18,337 nt of DNA from Prevotella sp. UBA6387 (GTDB lineage: Bacteria; Bacteroidota; Bacteroidia; Bacteroidales; Bacteroidaceae): positions 1,664-20,000 of the forward strand of contig DJQL01000070.1 of the NCBI GenBank assembly GCA_002437565.1, written 5' to 3'. Numbering within the stretch: position 1 is the stretch's first letter; every line of letters begins with the position of its first letter. A program made the translations under genes and the position numbers. This document shows, piece by piece, positions 1 through 7,184 of this stretch. The notes under the pieces are model-generated. The model worked only from the letters and a program-made list of their open reading frames with translations. It ran no database searches and was not told the DNA's origin.

Positions 1-785
1 ACCACGGCATACTCGGCATCGTCCATCATGATGGTTTCGCAGCGCGTCTCCTTTTCCTTGCACTCTTGGTATTTCTTCTGCAAGTGGATGTTGCGCTCCT
101 CCATCACCTCAGGCTTGAGCTCCAACGACGTTATGATGTTTGGCTTGCGGCCTCCGACCCTGCCAAACGATGCCCATGGATATTTCCTCATCACTTCCTC
201 GTCGCTGAGCCTCGGCTTCTGTGGAGGCAACACCACCTTCTCCATCATCTGTCCAATTACGCCATCGGATAGAATCATCACCGGGTTGCGGTAACGAAAG
301 GCAAGCTCAAAGGCAAGGTCCATGAAGTCGGCCATCTCCTGCACGCTGTCAGGAGCAAGCACTATGACCTTGTAGTCGCCATTGCCACCGCCTCTCGTGG
401 CCTGGAAATAGTCGCCTTGTGATGGCTGAATGGTGCCAAGGCCAGGACCACCGCGCTGCACGTTTACGATCACACCTGGAATCTCCGCGCCAGCCATGTA
501 GCTTATGCCTTCCTGCATGAGGGCTATGCCTGGAGACGAACTTGTGGTGAACACTCGCTTGCCAGAGCCACCGCCTCCGTAGAGCATGTTGATAGATGCT
601 GTCTCGCTTTCCGCCTGCACCACGGCCATGCCAGTGGTCTCCCATGGCTTAAGCATGGCCAGCGTCTCTATTATCTCGGTCTGTGGGGTTATTGGATAGC
701 CGAAGAACGCGTCGGCACCGCACCTGATGGCGGCATGGGCCAAGGCCTCATTGCCTTTCATCAGCAAAACTTCTTGTCGATTCAT
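1..785 (-). CDS. vorB: 2-oxoacid (3-methyl-2-oxobutanoate-type):ferredoxin oxidoreductase, VorB/KorA-like subunit, partial
   Basis: The N-terminal 261 residues are present; the gene continues past the left edge. It belongs to the cytoplasmic enzymes that oxidatively decarboxylate 2-oxo acids to acyl-CoA and pass electrons to ferredoxin, or run in reverse. Visible family marks are GYPITPQTEIIE (about residues 29-40), which opens the Pyr-type domain, and TSSSPGIALMQEG (81-93), then VNVQRGGPGLGTIQPSQGDY (108-127), typical of VorB/KorA. The ATG at 785-783 overlaps the ferredoxin stop as ATGA, so translation is probably coupled. The thiamine-diphosphate (beta) and gamma subunits are expected just outside the window. 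Whether the substrate is a branched-chain, aryl or 2-oxoglutarate keto acid cannot be read from the sequence; the VorB name follows the small separate ferredoxin and the gene order. Confidence 0.9.
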   Translation of the reverse strand, partial: MNRQEVLLMKGNEALAHAAIRCGADAFFGYPITPQTEIIETLAMLKPWETTGMAVVQAESETASINMLYGGGGSGKRVFTTSSSPGIALMQEGISYMAGAEIPGVIVNVQRGGPGLGTIQPSQGDYFQATRGGGNGDYKVIVLAPDSVQEMADFMDLAFELAFRYRNPVMILSDGVIGQMMEKVVLPPQKPRLSDEEVMRKYPWASFGRVGGRKPNIITSLELKPEVMEERNIHLQKKYQECKEKETRCETIMMDDAEYAV

Positions 786-1024
786 TTGTCTTCCTCCACC
801 TTCTTGCGGTATACCGTTATGCAGCCGTCCGGGCAGACGATGGCGCAGGAGGCGCATCCTGTGCACCGGTCGGCGTCGAGACTCGGCTGCGCATATTGGT
901 AACCGTGAACATTGATTTTCATGTGTGCCAATTCGATTGCCCCGACCGGGCAAGCCACAACGCATTCGGAGCAGCCCTTGCATCGGTCGGTGTTGACGAC
1001 TATGGCACCTTTCATTTTTGCCAT
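782..1024 (-). CDS. 2x[4Fe-4S] ferredoxin subunit of the 2-oxoacid oxidoreductase
   Basis: This 80-residue protein has two complete cluster motifs: CKGCSECVVACP (about residues 15-26) and CTGCASCAIVCP (54-65). It is therefore a bacterial-type 2[4Fe-4S] ferredoxin with a spacer of about 28 residues between motifs. It has no signal peptide. In VOR/KOR-type enzymes such a delta subunit carries electrons between the catalytic core and external ferredoxin, and its position directly before the VorB subunit with a 4-base overlap fits that role. It starts 7 bases after the TPR gene. An ATG at codon 4 is an alternative start, but the first ATG keeps the tight spacing. Confidence 0.93.
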   Translation of the reverse strand: MAKMKGAIVVNTDRCKGCSECVVACPVGAIELAHMKINVHGYQYAQPSLDADRCTGCASCAIVCPDGCITVYRKKVEEDK

Positions 1025-1031
1025 GTTAGTT

Positions 1032-1220
1032 TTATGGATTATAATAGTCGCGACAATAGAAGGCCACGATGTCCTCGGTCATTTGCCTGGCGTATCTTGC
1101 CGGGCCGTCGGGGTTGAGTTCCTCGGCGCGCATGTAGCACTCCAAGGCGTGCTTCCAGTCTTGTCGGCTTCGGTATTCGTTGCCTTTATCGTACCATTCC
1201 TTGTCGTTGAGTTCGTTCAT
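1032..1220 (-). CDS. single-TPR microprotein
   Basis: A 62-residue cytoplasmic protein made of little more than one tetratricopeptide repeat. The pattern EWYDKGNEYRSRQDW then HALECYMRAEELNPD has the W, G/Y and A..Y..A..P spacing of a TPR helix pair, followed by a short third helix. It lies between the acyl-CoA ligase and the ferredoxin, so it may bridge or assemble the oxidoreductase, but that is inference. I prefer the ATG at 1220-1218, which has GAG about 7 bases upstream. A GTG at 1226-1224 would overlap the ligase stop as GTGA and add two residues. Its size and location argue for a real gene rather than noise. Confidence 0.8.
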   Translation of the reverse strand: MNELNDKEWYDKGNEYRSRQDWKHALECYMRAEELNPDGPARYARQMTEDIVAFYCRDYYNP

Positions 1221-1222
1221 TT

Positions 1223-2863
1223 TCACACTCTATAAAGCAGCCCATTGATAAGGTCGTCCTTGGCGATGGCCTTTATTTTCACATGCAATTTCTTGCCCGT
1301 GGCGTTGCGTGGTATTTGTTCCACGAATCGGTAAAAACGTGGGCGCTTGAAGTTGGCTATGTCGGGTGAGTCCTTGCAGAATTGGTCAAGGTCTTCAGGC
1401 TTGAGGCTGTGGCCAGACCTCACTATGTAGGCCGTGACCACTTGTCCGCGAATCTTGTCGGGCACGGATGTCACAATACAGTCTTTCACTTTCGGATGCT
1501 TGTTGAGCACCTCTTCAATCTCCGTTGGATAGATGTTCTCTCCCGATGATATTATCATGTCGTCCTTGCGGCCAAGTATGGTGATGTATTGGTGTTGGTC
1601 CCAAGTGGCGAGGTCACCCGTGTAAATGAATCCTTTGTAATATTTGTTTTCAGTCTCTTTCTCGTTATTGAAATACTTGTATGGAGACTTTGCCGGTGAG
1701 CATATCACCACTTCTCCAATCTCTTGACCGTCCATAGCCACCACATCGTCTGGTTCGGCCTTTCGGTCCTCGTAGATTTTTACCACGCGCACGTCGTCGT
1801 CTACCATTGACGCGCCTGCCGTGCCAGCGTATTCTGGCAAGTCGAACGGGCGGAGGAAGGTGTTCCAAAGCGTTTCGGTCGTGCCGTAGCCGTTGTATAT
1901 GTTGGGGGTGAGCACCTTTTGGTAGCGAAGGCATGCGGATCTCTCCAGTGGCGAGCCCATGGTTATGATGCCGGAGAGTGACGAGAGGTCGTAGTCGTTT
2001 TTCTCTTGCGCGTCGGCAAGTTCCTCAAGCACCGTTGGCACGCCTATGACAAACGTGATGTGGTAGCGCGACACGTATTTGAGCGTGTTCACGGCGTCAA
2101 ACTTGTTCATAACCACGAGCGTGCCTCCTGCGTAGAACGTTGGGCAAGGCCCACCGCAGTGTATGCCGCCACGATGGAACCACGGTGTGGTGTTCATGGT
2201 TACGTCGCGGAAGCTCATTGGGAAATGAATCATTATGTCGTGAGCGGACAGCACCTCGTTTATCGATGTCAATGGCACGCCCTTGGGCCTTCCTGTCGTG
2301 CCTGAGGTGTAGAGCCTCGTTGTCTCTTCGTAGATGTTGTGTGGTTCCACAACTGACGGTTCACGGTTTGAAGCACCCTCAACATAGTCGTGGTATGACA
2401 TCACTTCTTTGTCTGTTATGCCATCAGTGACGATGAGGTGGCTTGGCATCAGGCCACTTGTCTTTACGGCTTGAAGCACGGTGTCCTTGCGCTTGCTGTC
2501 GAAAATTATGACCTTGGGATTCGAGTCGTTGAGGTTGTGTACCAGTTCGCCTGCGCTGAGTCGGAAACTCACGGGCGACATCACGCCATGGATTTTCTGA
2601 GTGGCTATATAGGCAAAGGCAAATTCTGGACAGTTTTGCGTCATCACCATAACCACGTCACCATCCTTGAAACCATCTTCGAGCAAGGTGTTGGCAAGGC
2701 GGTTGACCTCGTTGTTGAGTTCCTTATATGTCCATTGGCGGTTTGAGTAGGGGTCAATCATGGCCATGCGGTCGTAGTAGCGGCGCACGTTGCGGTTGAA
2801 GCCTTCAATCCACGTGTAATGGCTCTCGAAAAGCTTTCTTAGCGTCTCATTCTTTCTTTCCAT
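1223..2863 (-). CDS. AMP-forming acyl-CoA synthetase (ANL superfamily)
   Basis: A full-length 546-residue adenylate-forming enzyme that would convert a carboxylic acid, ATP and CoA to acyl-CoA, AMP and PPi in the cytoplasm. Motifs appear in the expected order: the phosphate-binding loop YTSGTTGRPKG (185-195), YGTTE (326-330), YTGD (414-417), hinge GRKDD (431-435), GENIYP (441-446), and the C-terminal ATGKK (521-525), whose lysine is the usual adenylation lysine. The acid is not obvious; medium, branched or aromatic acids are all possible. It is first in an operon with the TPR protein, ferredoxin and VorB subunit, which suggests its product feeds the ferredoxin-linked oxidoreductase or comes from it. 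A Bacteroidetes-type promoter element lies about 40 bases upstream. Confidence 0.93.
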   Translation of the reverse strand: MERKNETLRKLFESHYTWIEGFNRNVRRYYDRMAMIDPYSNRQWTYKELNNEVNRLANTLLEDGFKDGDVVMVMTQNCPEFAFAYIATQKIHGVMSPVSFRLSAGELVHNLNDSNPKVIIFDSKRKDTVLQAVKTSGLMPSHLIVTDGITDKEVMSYHDYVEGASNREPSVVEPHNIYEETTRLYTSGTTGRPKGVPLTSINEVLSAHDIMIHFPMSFRDVTMNTTPWFHRGGIHCGGPCPTFYAGGTLVVMNKFDAVNTLKYVSRYHITFVIGVPTVLEELADAQEKNDYDLSSLSGIITMGSPLERSACLRYQKVLTPNIYNGYGTTETLWNTFLRPFDLPEYAGTAGASMVDDDVRVVKIYEDRKAEPDDVVAMDGQEIGEVVICSPAKSPYKYFNNEKETENKYYKGFIYTGDLATWDQHQYITILGRKDDMIISSGENIYPTEIEEVLNKHPKVKDCIVTSVPDKIRGQVVTAYIVRSGHSLKPEDLDQFCKDSPDIANFKRPRFYRFVEQIPRNATGKKLHVKIKAIAKDDLINGLLYRV

Positions 2864-2904
2864 GTCTTATTCTGTTTGTTACCTGTTGTGTCCTTTTAGT
2901 GAAA

Positions 2905-2912
2905 CAAAGGTA
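2905..2912 (-). promoter_or_regulatory. Bacteroidetes -7 box upstream of acyl-CoA ligase
   Basis: On the minus strand this reads TACCTTTG, a full match to TAnnTTTG, about 40 bases before the ligase ATG. No good TTTG -33 box sits 19-21 bases upstream, so the assignment rests on the -7 element and the position in the 124-base gap at 2864-2987. The rest of that gap is AT-rich with no other feature I can support. Confidence 0.55.
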
Positions 2913-2987
2913 GAACTATCGGAAAAGAAAGCTGCGGTAGAGGCTTTGTAATATACCGAAATGTCGTTTTGAGAGGATGAACGGTTG

Positions 2988-3797
2988 TTATCTCTCAAGC
3001 CATTCGCACACTTCTTTGCGATGTGTGCGACTTACGATTATCTCTGGGCAAGTGTCTCCGTAGAGTTTGAGCCGTATCCTGCCGTTGGCGAGATGCTCGA
3101 ATCCCCTAACCTGTTCCTTGGCTACTATGTACTTGCGGTTCACGCGCATGAATACATTCGGGTCGAGTTGCCTTGCGAGCTCTTCAAGCGTCAGGTCGAG
3201 CGTGAACGACGCTCCATCGATGAGGTGTAGGTAGGTTGACTTGTTTTCCGACGCCACGTATCGCAACGTTGGTGCGTAGACGCGCCGTTCTCCTGTCGCC
3301 GTCTTCACGAGGAAGTCGTGGCGGTGCTGGCTGCCGAATGTCGTGGCTGGCTTCCGTGATTCGTGGTTGGCAATCCTCATGAGAGGCATGGTCCTTCTTA
3401 TGGCCTTTGCCAGGGCGCACTCGTCAATGGGTTTAAGGAGATAGCAAAGGCTATTGTGGTTGAAGGCTTCAAGGGCATAGTCGTCGTGCGCGGTGGTGAA
3501 GATTATAGGTATGTCGTCGGGTGCGTAGGTGAGGGCTTCGAACACGAGGCCGTCGCTCAGCCGTATGTCGGCGATGATGAGGTCCACGTCTTGATGGTAG
3601 GAGAAGAAGGCCTTGCCAGACTCTACAGAAGTCAATGGCCCCAACACTTCATGGCCGGGGTTGATGGCTGCGAGATGGTGGCGGAGAAGCCGGAAGTGGT
3701 ATGGGTCGTCTTCGAAGACTACGATGCTAAGGGGCAAGCAGCCTTCATCCTTGCCTTTTATTTCGCGTGGTGTCTCCATGTCGCTGTTCGTCTCCAT
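2988..3797 (-). CDS. LytTR-family response regulator (orphan)
   Basis: A 269-residue cytoplasmic two-component regulator. The N-terminal receiver domain (about 22-140) has the acidic pocket EDD (29-31), the phosphoacceptor aspartate D77 in IIADIRL, TT (101-102) and K122 in LLKP. After a linker, residues 160-269 form a LytTR DNA-binding domain, recognised by FMRVNRKYIV (216-225) and the C-terminal VSRTHRKEV. Its partner is usually a membrane histidine kinase of the LytS/5TMR or His_kinase family, but no kinase is in the window. It is downstream of the HU gene, whose terminator sits only 26 bases before this ATG. A second in-frame ATG at codon 7 is possible; I keep the first because nothing favours the later one. 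Confidence 0.92.
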   Translation of the reverse strand: METNSDMETPREIKGKDEGCLPLSIVVFEDDPYHFRLLRHHLAAINPGHEVLGPLTSVESGKAFFSYHQDVDLIIADIRLSDGLVFEALTYAPDDIPIIFTTAHDDYALEAFNHNSLCYLLKPIDECALAKAIRRTMPLMRIANHESRKPATTFGSQHRHDFLVKTATGERRVYAPTLRYVASENKSTYLHLIDGASFTLDLTLEELARQLDPNVFMRVNRKYIVAKEQVRGFEHLANGRIRLKLYGDTCPEIIVSRTHRKEVCEWLER

Positions 3798-3823
3798 GCT
3801 TGTGGTTTATGCGTATGGCAAAT

Positions 3824-3858
3824 AAAAAAGGGAACGGCCCTTACGCGTGACCGTCCCC
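3824..3858 (-). terminator. intrinsic terminator of the HU gene
   Basis: Read on the minus strand, GGGGACGG and CCGTTCCC can pair as an 8-bp stem (one G-U pair) around a 13-base loop, followed directly by TTTTTT. It starts 18 bases after the HU stop codon. It should end transcription of the pyrB-pyrI-glyA-HU run before the response regulator. It leaves only 26 bases before the next ATG. Confidence 0.85.
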
Positions 3859-3875
3859 AATGTTTTCCCTATCAC

Positions 3876-4160
3876 TTAGCAGTGTTTGCGTGTGTAGAGG
3901 TCGAGGTTGTCGGAAGGCTTGAATACCAGTTTCTCGTGAGCCTCGATTGTGATTTTCTCCTTTGTGCGTGGGTTGATGCCCGTGCGCTCGGGCACTTGCT
4001 TTACGTAGAATCGACCGAAGTCGGGCAGGGCGATTTCCTTGTCACCCTTGGTGAGGTTGTCGGCAATGACACCGAGAACGGTGTTGAGGCATTTGGCGGC
4101 ATCTGCCTTTGACACCTGCGCGCGCTCTGCGACCTTGGCTATAAGTTCTGTTCTGTTCAT
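3876..4160 (-). CDS. HU/IHF-family DNA-binding protein
   Basis: A 94-residue basic nucleoid-associated protein. MNRTELIAKVAERAQVSKAD is the standard HU helix-turn-helix dimerisation start, LPDFGRFYVK (45-54) precedes the beta arm, and GINPRTKEKI (61-70) contains the arm-tip proline that intercalates into DNA. The C terminus departs from the usual HU ending and finishes in RKHC with a terminal cysteine. It follows glyA by 38 bases with no recognisable promoter between, so it is probably co-transcribed with glyA, and an intrinsic terminator follows it. It could be a specialised HU paralogue rather than the main chromosomal HU. Confidence 0.93.
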   Translation of the reverse strand: MNRTELIAKVAERAQVSKADAAKCLNTVLGVIADNLTKGDKEIALPDFGRFYVKQVPERTGINPRTKEKITIEAHEKLVFKPSDNLDLYTRKHC

Positions 4161-4198
4161 TGTGATATATTAAAATGTGTGGTTTGTTATTGTCTTTA

Positions 4199-5479
4199 TC
4201 AATAAGCGAAGAGAGGATACTTGCTCATCGTGGCGTTGACCTTCTCGCGCACGCTCTTTATCACCTTGTCGTTCTCTGGGTCGGCGAGGACCTCGTCTAT
4301 GAGGTCGGCAACAAGGTGCATCATGTCTTCCTTTGCGCCACGAGTGGTAATGGCGGCTGTGCCAAGCCTGATGCCTGACGTCTGGAATGCCGAGCGCTCG
4401 TCGTAAGGCACCTTGTTCTTGTTCACCGTGATGTCTGCTGCCACGAGCGCGTTTTCTGCCACCTTGCCAGTGAGGTCTGGGTACTTAGGCCTTAGGTCGA
4501 GCAGCATGGAGTGGTTGTCTGTGCCACCGGAGACGATGGCGAAGCCCTTGCCGATGAGGTCTTGCGCGAGCACGGCGGCGTTGGTCTTGACCTGCTTGGC
4601 ATAATCTGTCCATGATGGCTGTAGGTTCTCGCTAAAGCCCACGGCCTTGGCCGCGATGACGTGTTCGAGTGGCCCGCCTTGGTTGCCTGGGAAGACGGCG
4701 GAGTTGATGAGTTGGCTCATCTTCTTCAGCTCTCCCTTCTTGGTGCGCAGGCCCCAGGGGTTGTCGAAGTCCTTGCCCATGAGTATGACGCCTCCGCGCG
4801 GGCCACGGAGAGTCTTGTGGGTCGTGGTCGTCACGATGTGGGCATATTTCACTGGGTTCTTCAGCAGTCCTGCGGCTATGAGCCCTGCGGGGTGCGCCAT
4901 GTCTATCATGAGCAGCGCTCCCACCTCGTCGGCAATTTTGCGCATGCGCTCATAGTCCCATTCGCGGCTGTAGGCCGAGCCGCCGCCGATGATGAGTTTC
5001 GGCTTGTTTTCCAAGGCGAGGCGTTCCATCTCATCGTAGTTCACGCGCCCCGTCTCGCGGCATAGGGTATAGCCTATATGGTTGTAGAGTATGCCGGAGG
5101 TGTTTACGCTGGCACCGTGTGAGAGGTGTCCGCCCTGGTCGAGGTCGAGACCCATGAACGTGTCGCCAGGCTTGAGCACGGCGAGCAGCACGGCTTGGTT
5201 GGCCTGCGCGCCGGAGTGGGGCTGCACGTTGGCAAACTCGGCGCCGAAGAGACGCTTCACGCGGTCGATGGCAAGTTGCTCCACTTGGTCTACCACTTGG
5301 CAACCTCCGTAGTAGCGCTTGCCGGGAAGACCCTCGGCATATTTGTTGGTGAGGTAACTGCCCATTGCCGCCATGACCTCGTCGGAGACAAAGTTCTCGC
5401 TTGCGATAAGTTCCATGCCCCTGAGTTGGCGCTGGTGCTCCTGCTCGATGAGCTCGAAAATCTTGGTGTCTTGCTGCAT
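4199..5479 (-). CDS. glyA: serine hydroxymethyltransferase
   Basis: Full-length 426 residues, a cytoplasmic PLP enzyme that interconverts serine and glycine while charging tetrahydrofolate with a one-carbon unit. The PLP lysine is K222 in TTTTHKTLRGPRGG (217-230). IDMAHPAG (192-199) supplies the aspartate that contacts the PLP ring, and ELIASENF (23-30) and KYAEGLPGKRYYGG (46-59) are family signatures. The ATG has AGGA five bases upstream (5485-5488), unusually clear for this genome. It follows pyrI by 39 bases and is probably in the same transcript, linking pyrimidine synthesis with one-carbon supply. The dihydrofolate reductase gene elsewhere in the window belongs to the same folate cycle but is in a different operon. 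Confidence 0.98.
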   Translation of the reverse strand: MQQDTKIFELIEQEHQRQLRGMELIASENFVSDEVMAAMGSYLTNKYAEGLPGKRYYGGCQVVDQVEQLAIDRVKRLFGAEFANVQPHSGAQANQAVLLAVLKPGDTFMGLDLDQGGHLSHGASVNTSGILYNHIGYTLCRETGRVNYDEMERLALENKPKLIIGGGSAYSREWDYERMRKIADEVGALLMIDMAHPAGLIAAGLLKNPVKYAHIVTTTTHKTLRGPRGGVILMGKDFDNPWGLRTKKGELKKMSQLINSAVFPGNQGGPLEHVIAAKAVGFSENLQPSWTDYAKQVKTNAAVLAQDLIGKGFAIVSGGTDNHSMLLDLRPKYPDLTGKVAENALVAADITVNKNKVPYDERSAFQTSGIRLGTAAITTRGAKEDMMHLVADLIDEVLADPENDKVIKSVREKVNATMSKYPLFAY

Positions 5480-5518
5480 AATCGTCCTGCTTATAGTTAG
5501 GTTAATACTGTTGTCTTG

Positions 5519-5971
5519 TTAAACCAGCGTTACCTCGTCGAGCCGTTGCTCCTTGTCGCAATAGTGGCACCTTACGAGCCCCTTTGCCTTGTCTACATTG
5601 AAATAAGTCTTCATCGGCTCGTTGTTGGTGATGCACTTGGGGTTGTTGCACTTCACGATGCCGTGCAACTCCAGCGGTGTCTCAACGCGCTTTTTCTCCA
5701 CCACCGTGTAGTTGTGGATGGTGTTGAGCACGATGTTTGGCGCTACCACCGAGAGGCGGTTTATCTCCTCGTCGGAGAAATACTTGTCGGCGATTTTTAT
5801 GATGCCTTTTCTTCCCATCTTGCTTGAGGGGAGGTTGTAGCCAATGGTGACAGGAGTGCTTATCTCCTCCAGTCGCAACAGCTTCACCACTTGGTAGGTC
5901 TTGTCGGCTGGGATATGATCGATGACGGTGCCGTTCTCGATGGCGGCTACCTGAAGTTCTTTCTTTGCCAT
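5519..5971 (-). CDS. pyrI: aspartate carbamoyltransferase regulatory subunit
   Basis: A 150-residue protein that binds nucleotide effectors and assembles with PyrB trimers into the allosteric holoenzyme. The N-terminal nucleotide-binding region has ELQVAAIENGTVIDHIPA (5-22). The C-terminal zinc domain has its four cysteines at 108, 113 (CNNPKC), 135 and 138 (CHYC). I chose the ATG at 5971-5969 because it gives the family's usual length and start, with an AGGAAAC purine run just upstream. A GTG at 6001-5999 that overlaps the pyrB stop would add ten residues unlike the family. It follows pyrB directly, so the two should be co-expressed. Confidence 0.96.
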   Translation of the reverse strand: MAKKELQVAAIENGTVIDHIPADKTYQVVKLLRLEEISTPVTIGYNLPSSKMGRKGIIKIADKYFSDEEINRLSVVAPNIVLNTIHNYTVVEKKRVETPLELHGIVKCNNPKCITNNEPMKTYFNVDKAKGLVRCHYCDKEQRLDEVTLV

Positions 5972-5997
5972 GTTTCCTTGTTGTGTTTTCCTCGTTC

Positions 5998-6945
5998 TCA
6001 CTCTATGATAGTCTTGTCGTTCTTTATCTCGTCGAGTGTTATGCCGAGACAGTGGCAGTAGATGGCCTCGCGGGCGAACAGTCCGTTCTTGGCCTGCTGT
6101 ATGTAGTAGGCGTGGGGGTTGTCGTCCACGTCGTAGGCAATCTCGTTGACCCTTGGCAGTGGGTGCATGATTTTCATGTTGGGCTTTGCCTTGCCGAGCA
6201 TGGAGCTGCGGAGAATGTAGACGTTCTTCACGCGTTCATATTCCATGAGGTCGGAGAATCTCTCCTTTTGCACGCGCGTCATATATAATATGTCGGCATC
6301 GGCTATCTCTTCCTCGGTGAACTCGGCGTGCTCCACGTAGCGTATGCCATTGGCCGCGCAATAGTCCTTATACTCCTGCGGCATGGCGAGCTCTTTCGGT
6401 GCTATGAAATGGAATGTCGGGTTGAAATGGCGCATGGCCATGATAAGCGAGTGGACGGTGCGCCCGTATTTCAGGTCGCCCACAAGATAAATGTTGAGAT
6501 TTTCGAGGGTGCCTTGGGTCTTGTAGATACTATATAGGTCGAGGAGGCACTGTGATGGGTGCATGTGGGCTCCGTCGCCAGCGTTGACGATAGGCACGGG
6601 CGCAATCTCTGAGGCATATTGCGCGGCGCCTTCTATGAAGTGGCGCATCACGATGATGTCGGCGTAGTTGCCCACCATGAGGATGGTGTCTTTCAGCGTC
6701 TCGCCTTTGGTGGTGCTTGATGTCTTTGCGTCGGAGAAGCCTATGACACGTGCTCCGAGGCGGTTTGCCGCTGTCTGGAACGACAGCTGTGTACGGGTGG
6801 AAGGTTCAAAGAAAAGGGTGGCGACGACCTTGCCCTTGAGAATCTCACGATTGGGATGACGCTCAAACTCTTCTGCCATTTGCAGGAGGTATAGAAGCTG
6901 TTGCTTGTCGAGGTCGGCAATCGTGACAAAATTGTGTTTTTCCAT
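5998..6945 (-). CDS. pyrB: aspartate carbamoyltransferase catalytic subunit
   Basis: A full-length 315-residue cytoplasmic enzyme for the committed step of pyrimidine synthesis, joining carbamoyl phosphate and aspartate. The carbamoyl-phosphate loop STRT is at 49-52 (FFEPSTRTQLSF). The 80s loop is SSTTKGET (76-83) with the catalytic lysine K80. NAGDGAHMHPSQ and MHPLPRVNE, the latter near the C terminus, complete the active site. It is first in the pyrB-pyrI(-glyA-HU) run and is divergent from the ExbB operon. A TATCTTTG promoter box lies about 36 bases upstream of the ATG. I see no clear leader peptide or attenuator. Confidence 0.98.
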   Translation of the reverse strand: MEKHNFVTIADLDKQQLLYLLQMAEEFERHPNREILKGKVVATLFFEPSTRTQLSFQTAANRLGARVIGFSDAKTSSTTKGETLKDTILMVGNYADIIVMRHFIEGAAQYASEIAPVPIVNAGDGAHMHPSQCLLDLYSIYKTQGTLENLNIYLVGDLKYGRTVHSLIMAMRHFNPTFHFIAPKELAMPQEYKDYCAANGIRYVEHAEFTEEEIADADILYMTRVQKERFSDLMEYERVKNVYILRSSMLGKAKPNMKIMHPLPRVNEIAYDVDDNPHAYYIQQAKNGLFAREAIYCHCLGITLDEIKNDKTIIE

Positions 6946-6980
6946 TACAGTGGGTTGTATTTTCGGAATAGTATCTAATG

Positions 6981-6988
6981 CAAAGATA
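6981..6988 (-). promoter_or_regulatory. -7 promoter box of pyrB
   Basis: TATCTTTG on the minus strand fits TAnnTTTG exactly, 35 bases before the pyrB ATG. The expected -33 position is occupied instead by a short inverted repeat, CGTAA-N4-TTACG (6999-7012), so either the -33 box is weak or a regulator binds there. Confidence 0.6.
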
Positions 6989-7066
6989 CGAAGAAAAACG
7001 TAAAGACTTACGCTTTGACAGTATTATTTGCAAAATATTTTTCAATGGCAATAAACCGCATGACAT

Positions 7067-7077
7067 CCTTGACAAGG
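7067..7077. repeat. short palindrome in the pyrB/exbB spacer
   Basis: CCTTG-A-CAAGG is an 11-base perfect inverted repeat in the 239-base divergent spacer (6946-7184). It is a possible operator, but short enough to be chance. Confidence 0.35.
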
Positions 7078-7093
7078 CTTTCGTAAATGGCTG

Positions 7094-7107
7094 TCGTCAA
7101 GTGACGA
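7094..7107. repeat. second palindrome in the pyrB/exbB spacer
   Basis: TCGTCA-AG-TGACGA has 6-base arms with a 2-base centre and is followed by a run of A. It ends 29 bases before the -33 box of the ExbB promoter. The small centre favours protein binding over an RNA hairpin. Which regulator would bind is unknown. Confidence 0.4.
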
Positions 7108-7136
7108 AAAAAAACACAGAAACTTATGCCTTTTTC

Positions 7137-7167
7137 TTTGCTTAAATCATAAATTGGAGTAACTTTG
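7137..7167 (+). promoter_or_regulatory. promoter of the exbB operon
   Basis: TTTG at 7137-7140, a 19-base spacer and TAACTTTG at 7160-7167 match the Bacteroidetes primary sigma consensus TTTG-N19-21-TAnnTTTG exactly. Transcription should start near 7173, leaving an AT-rich leader of only about 10-18 bases before the first ATG. Confidence 0.85.
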
Positions 7168-7184
7168 CCGTGATTTTTTAACTA

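Noticed and set aside
3363..4112. A 249-codon open frame on the plus strand across the LytTR and HU genes
   Set aside because: It is antisense to two clear genes, has no recognisable domain, and its openness follows from the codon use of the real frames.
5972..6001. A GTG start for pyrI that overlaps the pyrB stop
   Set aside because: The ten added residues do not look like PyrI, and the ATG at 5971 gives the usual length with a purine-rich upstream site.
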